Source of the DNA: Leptospira kobayashii
GTDB lineage: Bacteria > Spirochaetota > Leptospiria > Leptospirales > Leptospiraceae
Length of the DNA stretch: 64,000 nucleotides
Assembly: GCF_003114835.2 (NCBI RefSeq)
Contig: NZ_AP025028.1
Span: forward strand, 611,001 to 675,000
Direction of reading: 5' to 3'
The notes under the pieces were generated by a model. The model made no database searches, had not been told where the DNA came from, and was given only the letters and a program-made list of their open reading frames with translations. Made by a program: the position numbers and the translations under genes. Positions 17,823 through 26,386 of the stretch are shown here, piece by piece. Each line of letters starts with the position of its first letter. Position 1 is the first letter of the stretch.

Positions 17823-18410
17823 ATGAACAAAAGGTATGTATATATTTCGATTTTAGTTAGTGTTTTGACAAGCTGCGCCATGTTTCGCGAAGGGTTACAA
17901 GAACCTAAGTCAGGTACGATCGAAGTGGCAAAACCCGCTTCCAAATCTTTAGGGATCAACACAGTGGGAAAATGGGTTCACAACAACGGCAATTCGGAAC
18001 TTATGCAAGCTCAGTTTCTCAAATATTGGGAAGAGGCTGCGATCAAGGAAGGAAAAGGTTCTTTGTTATTCACTTCGGTAGAAGCTCAATTGCCGAAATC
18101 CGATTACACTCTGGACTTGGAAGTATTGGAGATAGGTGATCCGAATATACCGATGGCACTCTTGACTGGGCTCACTCTTTATGTAATTCCTTCCTACGTA
18201 TCCATCGAGTGGAAAGTAATAGGTACATTCAAAAAAGCGGGAAAGGTAATAGGGGTTATAGAGAAGAAAGAAAAATTGACTTTATGGCAACAGATTTTCC
18301 TCATCTTTGTTATGCCGTTCAAATTTCCTGTTTCCGTAGCAAACGAAACAAGACAGGATTTATTTTTCGCTGTTTACAAAGAAGCAAATCAAAAAGGATT
18401 TTTTAAATAA
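17823..18410 (+). CDS. hypothetical lipoprotein
   Basis: The ATG at 17823 was chosen because it directly precedes a lipoprotein signal (YISILVSVLTSC) and has GAGGA upstream; a longer frame from 17766 adds residues with no signal character. The 195-residue protein contains repeated mixed strand and helix segments (KSDYTLDLEVLEIGD, YVIPSYVSIEWKVIGTFKKAGKVIGVIEKKEK). A later hydrophobic stretch, WQQIFLIFVMPFKFPVSV, could touch the membrane. The family is not recognised with certainty. Confidence 0.7.
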   Translation: MNKRYVYISILVSVLTSCAMFREGLQEPKSGTIEVAKPASKSLGINTVGKWVHNNGNSELMQAQFLKYWEEAAIKEGKGSLLFTSVEAQLPKSDYTLDLEVLEIGDPNIPMALLTGLTLYVIPSYVSIEWKVIGTFKKAGKVIGVIEKKEKLTLWQQIFLIFVMPFKFPVSVANETRQDLFFAVYKEANQKGFFK

Positions 18411-18415
18411 GAAAT

Positions 18416-18464
18416 AGGGATCAATTCGATCCCTGCTTGCCCGTCATAACAAAGTTATGCGGGC
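18416..18464. terminator. two hairpins between convergent genes
   Basis: A perfect hairpin AGGGATC-AATTC-GATCCCT lies at 18416-18434. A second, GCCCG(T)CATAAC-AAA-GTTATGCGGGC with one bulged base, lies at 18439-18464. They sit between the lipoprotein gene and the convergent gene at 18494, where a two-way terminator is expected. No long T run follows on either strand. Confidence 0.55.
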
Positions 18465-18493
18465 GAGAGATTTGTAAAAACAATCGTTTCGAT

Positions 18494-19315
18494 CTAAAGC
18501 GGATCTGTTTCAGGAACGACTGTCGGACCGTTTTCCTGATTGGAATTCAAAGGTTTTGCATTTTCGTTCGTATTCGTAGATGAGTTATTGTTCTGAGGAA
18601 TGTAGGGATCGTTAGTGTTTGGGTCGGAGGAAAAAGGATTTTTGAATCCGTCCGCACTGTTCAACCAGGTATTGTCCTCTTTCGGTTTGTCTTCACTTGG
18701 AAAACTATCGATCGGTCGGATGGTAATGGATATGTATTGAATTGCTTTTTCGTCTTTTGTCGGATCCAAATAGGCGAGGCTATCGTTTCTCCATCGGTAA
18801 CGGGCCCTCGGCTCCATTCTGAATGTTTTCATAATCAGATCCAAATCTCTTGCATAAACTCCGTATTGTTTTCTGGGAGTTTTTGCCTGGATCACATAAT
18901 ACATGTTACCTTTTTTGTGAAACAAAAACCGATTGGAAACGATGACTTTGTTTTCCACATAATGAAGAACTAAAAATACGGTTTCATCGAAACCGGGAAT
19001 TTCTTCTTCCAGGCTTTTTTCCCGAACCACTTTCAGGTCCGGGTATTTTTGCAAAAATGTATCAATCGATTCTTCGATGAAACGATCCAGATCGTAATCT
19101 TTGGTTCTGCGAACCACATCGATTTGAAGGATTGCCTCTCTGTTTGCTTTCGCAAATTGAATTCTGGCAGTATCGTGGTTGCGAAGCACTGCCTTCGACC
19201 AACCTCTCGGGTATTCAAATGCAAATCCCAAAGAATCTTCAATCCAGGTTCCTGCGAAAACTGGAACACTGGAAACTAGTAGCAAGGTGGTGAGAAAAAC
19301 GCGCGCATTCATCAT
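18494..19315 (-). CDS. exported PsbP-like protein
   Basis: The 273-residue protein has a clear signal peptide (VFLTTLLLVSSVPVFAG, cut near residue 21). The next 150 residues read like the PsbP/DUF1795-type fold: SLGFAFEYPRGWSKAV, ARIQFAKANREAILQIDVVR, then RFLFHKKGNMYYVIQAKTP. This fold recurs in exported proteins with no known activity. The last 70 residues are rich in Asn, Pro and Asp and look disordered. Location is the periplasm or surface. It is followed on the same strand by nothing. Confidence 0.65.
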   Translation of the reverse strand: MMNARVFLTTLLLVSSVPVFAGTWIEDSLGFAFEYPRGWSKAVLRNHDTARIQFAKANREAILQIDVVRRTKDYDLDRFIEESIDTFLQKYPDLKVVREKSLEEEIPGFDETVFLVLHYVENKVIVSNRFLFHKKGNMYYVIQAKTPRKQYGVYARDLDLIMKTFRMEPRARYRWRNDSLAYLDPTKDEKAIQYISITIRPIDSFPSEDKPKEDNTWLNSADGFKNPFSSDPNTNDPYIPQNNNSSTNTNENAKPLNSNQENGPTVVPETDPL

Positions 19316-19342
19316 ATTTAATATCGGCCTATTCCCTCTCCA

Positions 19343-20308
19343 TTATTTATACTGGGTTGTACCTTTTCGCAAGTCCCATTTCGGGATTAAGTGCAAATCC
19401 CTCCAAGATTCCTCGGAATAAGCTTCAATGGAATGAAGTAAGGGCCCCAAAGGGGATTCATGGTAGGGGAGTCCTTGCCACTTTCGAAGAATCTTGTAAA
19501 ATAAATCAAATATAGGGATAAAAATAGGAAATACAGGTATGCCCAGGATTCCCCATCTCGGTTTTCTATGAGTTTTAAATTCTTCAATTACCTGTTGGAT
19601 GGTAACGGATTCAGGATGGGATATGACATAAACCGGTCGGATGGAAGCACCGGTTAATACTCTTTCAATCCAAGCTAAGATAGCAAGATTCAGATCTTCT
19701 ATATGGATGATCGATTTCGGGCTTTGGTTTTTGATTTTTGGATAAAATCCCTTTTTATACAAAGAAAACAATTTTTGTATGAAACTTTTCGAACTCAATC
19801 CATAAACGGATGCTATGCGAAAAATGGAATAAGGAATTCCTGCGTTTCTAAGATATTCTTCCGCAGCGATTTTCGATCTTGCATATACTGTGGAACCTAA
19901 CGTGGGACTGGTGGTATAGATCGGCTCTTCCTGTGCTCCGTATACGGATACGGAACTTGCGAGTAACATTGCTTTGGAATGTTTTTCTTTTGCGAGCGCA
20001 GCCAGATGTTTGGTGGATTCCGCGTTGATCGTAAAAAAATCCTTTTCGGATAATTTTGATCCTGATACTGCGCCTGCCAGATGTACGATTAAGTCAATAG
20101 GCTCGGTAATCTTAAAATCTTGAACCGATCGAATTTCAGTTAAATCCCTTTCGTAAAATTTGAAATTTTTATGATGTCGAATGGTTTCCGAAATCCTTCC
20201 GTATTCTTTGCCTATGGCAATGATTTTGTATTTTTCTAAAACGGATTCAATGAGTTTGCGGCCTAGAACTCCCGAACCTCCTGTAATTAATACATTCATC
20301 TTTTTCAT
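19343..20308 (-). CDS. NAD-dependent epimerase/dehydratase family protein
   Basis: The ATG at 20308 is preferred because it starts 7 bases after the stop of the upstream DUF445 gene; a frame from 20365 would overlap it and lacks family character. The 321-residue protein has the Rossmann motif ITGGSGVLGRKL at the start, HLAGAVSG, a catalytic serine (ASSVSVYG) and the YARSK pair. It should act on a nucleotide sugar or a similar substrate. The C-terminal part has a hydrophobic stretch (ILGIPVFPIFIPIFDLFYKIL) unusual for a soluble epimerase, which may bind the membrane. Confidence 0.82.
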   Translation of the reverse strand: MKKMNVLITGGSGVLGRKLIESVLEKYKIIAIGKEYGRISETIRHHKNFKFYERDLTEIRSVQDFKITEPIDLIVHLAGAVSGSKLSEKDFFTINAESTKHLAALAKEKHSKAMLLASSVSVYGAQEEPIYTTSPTLGSTVYARSKIAAEEYLRNAGIPYSIFRIASVYGLSSKSFIQKLFSLYKKGFYPKIKNQSPKSIIHIEDLNLAILAWIERVLTGASIRPVYVISHPESVTIQQVIEEFKTHRKPRWGILGIPVFPIFIPIFDLFYKILRKWQGLPYHESPLGPLLHSIEAYSEESWRDLHLIPKWDLRKGTTQYK

Positions 20309-20315
20309 AGTATCA

Positions 20316-21545
20316 TTATAGAAAATAAATTTGGGACCAACCCACCACGGCTCCCAATGCGGCACCTACAAGAATCAATAACATTTCATCTTCCTGAAAT
20401 GCTGATCTGAGTATCGATTCGAATTCATCGGGAGGCAAACTTGCCATTCTTTCTCCCATTGTTTTTTCCAACTCCATCGCCTCTCCCAAATAGGCTTCCA
20501 ATTCGGAGGAATTTCGAATGGCGGTTTCTGACATAGTCTTTGCGATTTTTTCTTTCACAACTTCATAATTTTCCCATCTCCCCGAAGCATAAAGAATCGG
20601 TTTTGCGAGAGTTGTGATATTATCGACTTGTTTGAGGATTGCCCTGCGAATGGTTTCTAAAATTTCAGCGGCAGCTTTTCCAAAAACCAGTTCTTCCATA
20701 ATATTTTTAGGCGTGAGTATTTTTTCTGCAACTAACTTTGCATAAAGTAGAGAAACCGCTCTTTGGCGTTTCAGAAAAAGACCCTGGTAAGTAAAGATTC
20801 CCAGGATTTTGGTAGGGTAGAGCGGTCTGAATATCATCTCCAATGCCAAATAATTTGTCAGATAACCGACGATCACACCTTGCAACGGTAAAGTCCACCA
20901 AATGGGAAAATACATCCAAATCACCATTTGAACCAGGCCGAGCAAAAATCCGAAATAGAATCCTGATCTTTCGATGAATTTGAATTCAGGCGCGCCCACT
21001 TCCTGAAAAAGTTCGACCACCAAACTCACATTATCTCCTGAAAGTTTTTTCAAAACCAATGCTTTTACATCGAATAAGGAATCGATATCCGCCTGGAGTT
21101 TGCGGATTACATTTCGAATGGTAAACCCTGTTTCTCTTTTTACTTTATGGTAAATTTCTTCTTTTACGAGATCCGGCAACATAGGCCAGATTCGGGAATC
21201 CAGGCTTTCGGCAAATTCATGCATGGATTCTTTTATGGAGGAATCAATCGAAGGTAAAAATTCCTTTTCGGCGCGGACCGGATCTACTTTTAAAAACACT
21301 TCTTGAATATTTAACAAGCGTTCCGTGATTACATCTACGGACTTGCTTGCCATTTTATGTGCTTTTCTGGGAATGATTCCCTGCCATCCCAGGTAAGGAG
21401 GGATTCCCCAAAATTTGAGTGGATAGAATGTCATTTTCAGAGCAAGCCAATTGGTCACCCAGCCTACAAATCCATAAGTGAACGGAATGCATAATAGTTT
21501 CAAAGTTTCCAGGCTCACTAGTTCGTGCGGCATTGTGGAATCCAA
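20316..21545 (-). CDS. DUF445 family membrane protein
   Basis: The 409-residue protein has the DUF445 signature twice: GFVGWVTNWLALKMTFYPLKFWG near the N-terminus and VGYLTNYLALEMIFRPLYPTKILG in the middle. Both repeats end with IPRKAHKMASKSVD or FLKRQRAVSLLYAKLVA. Hydrophobic segments occur in each half and at the very C-terminus (ILVGAALGAVVGWSQIYF). The family is common in bacteria; its role is unclear. The stop is 7 bases from the epimerase start, so the two genes form an operon. Confidence 0.85.
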   Translation of the reverse strand: MDSTMPHELVSLETLKLLCIPFTYGFVGWVTNWLALKMTFYPLKFWGIPPYLGWQGIIPRKAHKMASKSVDVITERLLNIQEVFLKVDPVRAEKEFLPSIDSSIKESMHEFAESLDSRIWPMLPDLVKEEIYHKVKRETGFTIRNVIRKLQADIDSLFDVKALVLKKLSGDNVSLVVELFQEVGAPEFKFIERSGFYFGFLLGLVQMVIWMYFPIWWTLPLQGVIVGYLTNYLALEMIFRPLYPTKILGIFTYQGLFLKRQRAVSLLYAKLVAEKILTPKNIMEELVFGKAAAEILETIRRAILKQVDNITTLAKPILYASGRWENYEVVKEKIAKTMSETAIRNSSELEAYLGEAMELEKTMGERMASLPPDEFESILRSAFQEDEMLLILVGAALGAVVGWSQIYFL

Positions 21546-21772
21546 TGGATGGGGGATTTCCTATAAAGAAATCTATTTCTCATCTCCATTTACGAAAAAA
21601 ATCGTAATTTTTATACTCAATGCGACATATTGCCGGCAAATATTTGACACAAAAGACAAAAATTGTTTGTATTTTGTACAATTGAAACTAATATCTACGC
21701 AGAAACGGAAAAGTAGCGAAATTCCGTACTTCTGAATTGTAAAAGAAAGCGAATATTTTGAGGTGAAATTTT

Positions 21773-24700
21773 ATGAACAGACGAGGGATTTTTCTACTAG
21801 TACTTACCCTCTCTTTTTTGGTTGTTGATTGTTCTAAAAAGTCCAAATCAATGCCTTTTTGGTTTTTGCTTGGCTCGGGCGGAGCAGGCAATGCCGCAGA
21901 TTCTTCTGCAGGAGCTACTCCTGCCGATTCCAATGGGGTTCCTCTCCCTGCATCCAGTGATTCTACCGTTCCTTCCTCCTCCGGAGGAGTTCCTGAAAAT
22001 CAGGCGGAACAGGAAGTTCCTACTTCAGGCCCTGCTAAAATTACAGGAATCATTCGGCCTGTAGTTTCCGGTACGACTGCTACGGACGTATGCGGACAAC
22101 CAGGTGCACCTTCCGCACCCAATTGTCTGGATTTAACATTAATTAGTGTTAGAATTGAAGTCGCAAATGGAAATTCATACACTTTAGTCGCTTCTTCCAA
22201 TGCCGAAGCGGATGGTAGTTTTACCATCGATGTGGACAATCTCCCCAATAATAATTATAGAGTTTTGATCAATACCGGCAACGGTTTGAATTACAGTTAT
22301 CAGGATTTTTCCTTTGTTTTCGATCCTACTCAAAACGGTTATACCTTGGTTGATGTGGGAGACTTGAAAGCGGAAAGATTGTATTATACATCCGGTCCGG
22401 CGCTCATCACAGGATCTATTTCCACTCCCGGTTTTTCCGGAAACGGGGTAACTGTTCCCAGCGGGCCTTTGTCCGGGATAACCGTTGTTTTACGAGATAA
22501 CGAAGGGAATGCTGTAGGAACTACCACAACTGCTGGTGACGGAACTTTTTCCTTTAGTATCCCCAACTTACCGAATGGAAATTATACAATCGAATACCAA
22601 GGCTCCTCCGTTACCTCAAACGGCCAGCCTTACGCAAACAATTCCGATACAATTCATTTTACATTTCAAGGAACAAATCCTTCCGTTACTACTGTCGTTG
22701 CCTTGGGAGAAACAACTCTTCCTTGGATGGCGGCAACGGATAGTAGCCTAACTTTAAACGGTTCGGTGATCAACGGTGCGGTTTCCGGAGATTCCGGAAC
22801 CTATTTTACGATTAAAATCAAAAACGAGCAAGGTGCTGTCGTTGATTCTACCAATCGTTCGGGTAATGGATCCTTTCAATTGACTGCTTCGGGATTGCCC
22901 AACGGAGTTTATTATATCGAGGTCTCCGCGAACAATTTTTTCACAGTGTCACAATCCTTTTTGTTCACTGCGGCACCGGACGGGGGTATGAAAAATATCA
23001 CTCTCCCTTCCCCTATTGGAATCGTTGCCCGTCCTTCCAACGTGGTAGGTTTTGTAAGAGACGGAAATTCTAACCACATTCCCGGTTCCGTCATCAACTT
23101 CAAACCGGATCGAACACAAGCCCCTTCCAATTTGGTATATTTGACCGGTGATCCTCTGATCGGAAATGCCGCCAGACTTTGGATTCTTGAATCTCTTTCT
23201 GCAGTTGCAGGTGTTAATTGTGCGACGAATCCAAGCGGGTCCCCTTCCATTTGTTCCTGTGCGATTACTCCGACAACGTCTTGTTTGGTGACAGTGCAAG
23301 GTTCCGGTCCGTGGAATTATTCCACTTGGGGTAACAAAGTTTATGAAGTCCGCCCGTCCGACAACCAAGTGTATTTTACCGCAGTAGCGGGAAAATGGGC
23401 CTACTATATTTCAGCTCCCGGTTTTGAAAACTGGTGCGGTGGGAACGCACCTCCTTGTTCTTCCAGCCCCCAAACCATTACTCTCAATGGAAACGACCAT
23501 AACGCCGGTAATGTGTCCATGACTTCGATCACAAATAGATCGCAGATTGCAGGAACGATTACTGTCAGAGATAGCGCACCTACCAATCCGAGTTTATATT
23601 CCAATCAAACAGGACTTTTTGCGGTTCTTTTGGGCAATACGACAACCGGCGGGCAACCGTTGGCACATATTGCGGTAACATCCGGTGGAAGTTTTGCTTT
23701 TAACGGTTCTTCTTATGTAGTTACACTTCCTGCTGGTTTGACTTCGGATACGGATCGGGTTGGCTATGCTTTGCAGACTTTGAAAGCCGGCGGGGCAAGC
23801 ACGCTTGCCAATGCGGATTCGATCGCAGTGGATAATGATCAAAATGCATCGATTGATGTGATTGCAACCAATCAATACTATTTCCGCCAGTCCTCCTTTC
23901 AACTTGTGGTAGTTGATACAGTCGTATCTTCACCTAGAGCTAGTTATCTGGCTGCCACTTCTTTGAGCGTGGACAATTCCAATGTGGCAACCAACCAATA
24001 CGCTTCGACACCCGCTACATTTACATTGAACGGAATCGCAGTTCATAACGTTCGGGCGACTATTTCCGGAACGGTAACGGATGCGATTTCTACCAGCGCT
24101 GTGAGTGGAGCCACTCTGACGCTTGGTAGATTTGATTCCGGAAATTTTGTCGCCGATGTTAGGCGGGATTGTTCCGGGGGATTTGTGAACGATTCCTGTA
24201 CTGTTGCTTCGGTTCGGACCGCGGGACAAGACCAGGTGATCGGATCCGTCACTTCGCAGTCAAATGGCAGTTATGCGTTCTCATTTGTTCCGCAAGGAGC
24301 ATACACGATTCGAGTGGAAAAAAACGGCATCGTTACTTACTTTCCCGTAGAAGTGGGAAGTGGAGGAGGAACGGTTTCCGTAAATACTCCTGTGATCACA
24401 AATGACGGGAAAGGTCATCTTTCCGGTTCTGTCCGTACACCGGGGGGATTTTCATTTTCCGGAACTTATTCTCTTGAGATTGTCGATCCGAATACGGGAA
24501 CCATTCGTCCGACTGCGGGAGTTCAGCCTGCTTCCATTTCGACGGGAGCGACTACATTCTCGAACGCAAACCAATATACCATTTTCAATATCAATGCAGG
24601 TAGATGGAAGGTTCGCTTCGTGGCGAGCGGTTATAAAACCGTAGAAGGAATCGTGGATATCCAGGCGGATGCAACGACCAATTTTGATATCATTACATTT

Positions 24701-25495
24701 GTTCCTGGAACTCAAACTCCCGGTGCCATTTCGGGAAGAGCATTATCCGCTTTGTACAATACGGGAGTTTGTGATTTAACGGCTCGTATACGACCGGGAG
24801 TCAATGTAAAATCCGGAGCATACGCAATTGATGGCAACGGAACAACGATCGCTTCCGTAAAAACGGCAACTGACGGATCTTATGCGATTCCGAATGTTCC
24901 TCCAGGAAATTATACTTTGGAAGTAACAGGTTCGGGAAAACGTGGAAATTGTACAAGTTCCGTAGAGGCTTATTCCACTACTTTTCGCACTGTGGTTGCC
25001 GCAGGAACGGAAACACCTTCCAATCAAAACATCTTAGTCTCACCGGTACTCGGAGATTCCGAGATGAGAGTTGTTTTATCTTGGGGGGCAAAACCCAGAG
25101 ATTTGGACTCCCATTTGCAATACAGTGCGACCGATAGTGGAAGTAGAATCGTATGGAATAGAAAAACTCCACTCGGAGCCGGCAATGGTGAACTGGATTA
25201 TGATATCACTACGGGATACGGACCGGAAACGATTTCCTTAAAAGGATCTATTTGGTCACAGGATGTACGTTATTACAGTATCTACAACTGGTCGGGAGAA
25301 GCCAATATGGGTATATCCGGTGCCACCATACGAGTGTTTAAAGGTAGTATCGGGGAAGTAAGAAATTATGCAATCAGTCCGAATCATTCCAACAGATGGT
25401 GGAAAATCTTTTGCATCGGTGCCGATAAAAACATCACCGATGTCGGAACTTCCAATTGCAATGCTTCGGGGTTTTTGGAAAGATCAATGTATTGA
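21773..25495 (+). CDS. large repeat lipoprotein with carboxypeptidase-regulatory-like domains
   Basis: The 1240-residue protein starts with a lipoprotein signal (LVLTLSFLVVDC, Cys near residue 20) and a low-complexity Ser/Ala/Gly linker. The rest is a chain of immunoglobulin-like domains. The motif D-G-S/T-F-x-x-x-x-x-N-L-P-N-G/N-Y recurs at about residues 150, 260, 370, 865 and 1060, typical of carboxypeptidase-regulatory-like or SpaA-like folds. The final 150 residues (VVLSWGAKPRDLDSHLQY) resemble the YfaP/DUF2135 domain. It is probably a surface adhesin-like or structural lipoprotein. A terminator follows. Confidence 0.82.
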   Translation: MNRRGIFLLVLTLSFLVVDCSKKSKSMPFWFLLGSGGAGNAADSSAGATPADSNGVPLPASSDSTVPSSSGGVPENQAEQEVPTSGPAKITGIIRPVVSGTTATDVCGQPGAPSAPNCLDLTLISVRIEVANGNSYTLVASSNAEADGSFTIDVDNLPNNNYRVLINTGNGLNYSYQDFSFVFDPTQNGYTLVDVGDLKAERLYYTSGPALITGSISTPGFSGNGVTVPSGPLSGITVVLRDNEGNAVGTTTTAGDGTFSFSIPNLPNGNYTIEYQGSSVTSNGQPYANNSDTIHFTFQGTNPSVTTVVALGETTLPWMAATDSSLTLNGSVINGAVSGDSGTYFTIKIKNEQGAVVDSTNRSGNGSFQLTASGLPNGVYYIEVSANNFFTVSQSFLFTAAPDGGMKNITLPSPIGIVARPSNVVGFVRDGNSNHIPGSVINFKPDRTQAPSNLVYLTGDPLIGNAARLWILESLSAVAGVNCATNPSGSPSICSCAITPTTSCLVTVQGSGPWNYSTWGNKVYEVRPSDNQVYFTAVAGKWAYYISAPGFENWCGGNAPPCSSSPQTITLNGNDHNAGNVSMTSITNRSQIAGTITVRDSAPTNPSLYSNQTGLFAVLLGNTTTGGQPLAHIAVTSGGSFAFNGSSYVVTLPAGLTSDTDRVGYALQTLKAGGASTLANADSIAVDNDQNASIDVIATNQYYFRQSSFQLVVVDTVVSSPRASYLAATSLSVDNSNVATNQYASTPATFTLNGIAVHNVRATISGTVTDAISTSAVSGATLTLGRFDSGNFVADVRRDCSGGFVNDSCTVASVRTAGQDQVIGSVTSQSNGSYAFSFVPQGAYTIRVEKNGIVTYFPVEVGSGGGTVSVNTPVITNDGKGHLSGSVRTPGGFSFSGTYSLEIVDPNTGTIRPTAGVQPASISTGATTFSNANQYTIFNINAGRWKVRFVASGYKTVEGIVDIQADATTNFDIITFVPGTQTPGAISGRALSALYNTGVCDLTARIRPGVNVKSGAYAIDGNGTTIASVKTATDGSYAIPNVPPGNYTLEVTGSGKRGNCTSSVEAYSTTFRTVVAAGTETPSNQNILVSPVLGDSEMRVVLSWGAKPRDLDSHLQYSATDSGSRIVWNRKTPLGAGNGELDYDITTGYGPETISLKGSIWSQDVRYYSIYNWSGEANMGISGATIRVFKGSIGEVRNYAISPNHSNRWWKIFCIGADKNITDVGTSNCNASGFLERSMY

Positions 25496-25534
25496 TCAAA
25501 TCACTGTTATTTGGCTAGCTTAGAGATTCTTAAT

Positions 25535-25568
25535 ACCAGAGGGGCGCGTTTCCCTCTGGTTTTTTTTT
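25535..25568 (+). terminator. rho-independent terminator
   Basis: A perfect 9-bp stem ACCAGAGGG / CCCTCTGGT (25535-25543 and 25552-25560) is followed by eight T. It lies 40 bases after the large lipoprotein gene. Confidence 0.92.
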
Positions 25569-25603
25569 GTAATTTCTATTTTGAAAATTATTTTCGAAAG
25601 TTT

Positions 25604-26386
25604 TTATTTGAAACTGGTTGAGTATTGACCGTTGTTTACGGCTACATCCAAATTGAGGTCATACAATTCACTTAAATGTTCCGCAGTGAGCACATCTTCT
25701 TTTTTACCGTAACTTAGTATTTTGCCTTCTTTTAAAAGCAGGACCGAAGAAAAATCTTTAGGTATTTCTTCCAAACGATGGGTAATTAAAATTCTCGTCA
25801 GATCGGGATTTTCTTTTTTGATTTTCGAAATACTTTCGTTCAATTCAAAACGAGCAGTCACATCGAGAGCTGCGGCTGGTTCGTCCAGGATCAGAATTTC
25901 TTTGCCATTGCCGAGTGCACGAAGTAGTAAAACTTTCGATTTTTCGCCGGAAGAAAGAGTGGAATAAGTCTGTTTTGCCTTATGAGTGAGGTTGAGTAGA
26001 GAGAGTCTTTCCTTTGCTTTCTTCCTATCATCATCCGTCGGATCGTTGTACAGGCCTAAGGTGGCATAGAACCCTGTTAAAATCATCTCTTCAACTGTAA
26101 GAGATTTTTGTAACAATTGTTCCTGATGGGCGGGTTGTACGATTCCGATTTTGGTTTGAATCGGTTTCAATGCGGTTGTTCCGTACTCTTCGTTCAAGAC
26201 GAAAACAGAGCCGGTCGTAGGCCAAAGATAACCAAACAAAAGATTGATGAGAGTCGTTTTGCCAGCGCCGTTCCTTCCGAGTATCACAAGGGATTCTGCC
26301 TTAGGAACGGAAAAGGATATATCGTCTAAGATGCAGTTTCCGTTTCGAAAAAAGGAAACATGGGAGAATCGAAGAAAATTATCCAT
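25604..26386 (-). CDS. ABC transporter ATP-binding protein
   Basis: The ATG at 26386 was chosen: the family homology starts there, and it overlaps the end of the HDOD gene by only 8 bases, which suggests coupled translation. The 260-residue protein has Walker A GRNGAGKTT, a Q-loop, the signature LSSGEKSK, Walker B ILILDEP and the switch histidine in ITHRLEEIP. The ModF/YlmA-like ATPases have this length. No permease gene is adjacent, so the partner is unknown, or it acts without a transporter. Confidence 0.9.
   Translation of the reverse strand: MDNFLRFSHVSFFRNGNCILDDISFSVPKAESLVILGRNGAGKTTLINLLFGYLWPTTGSVFVLNEEYGTTALKPIQTKIGIVQPAHQEQLLQKSLTVEEMILTGFYATLGLYNDPTDDDRKKAKERLSLLNLTHKAKQTYSTLSSGEKSKVLLLRALGNGKEILILDEPAAALDVTARFELNESISKIKKENPDLTRILITHRLEEIPKDFSSVLLLKEGKILSYGKKEDVLTAEHLSELYDLNLDVAVNNGQYSTSFK

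Noticed and set aside
25604..25967. Possible CRISPR- or repeat-like array near the ABC gene
   Set aside because: No regularly spaced direct repeats are found there or elsewhere in the window.
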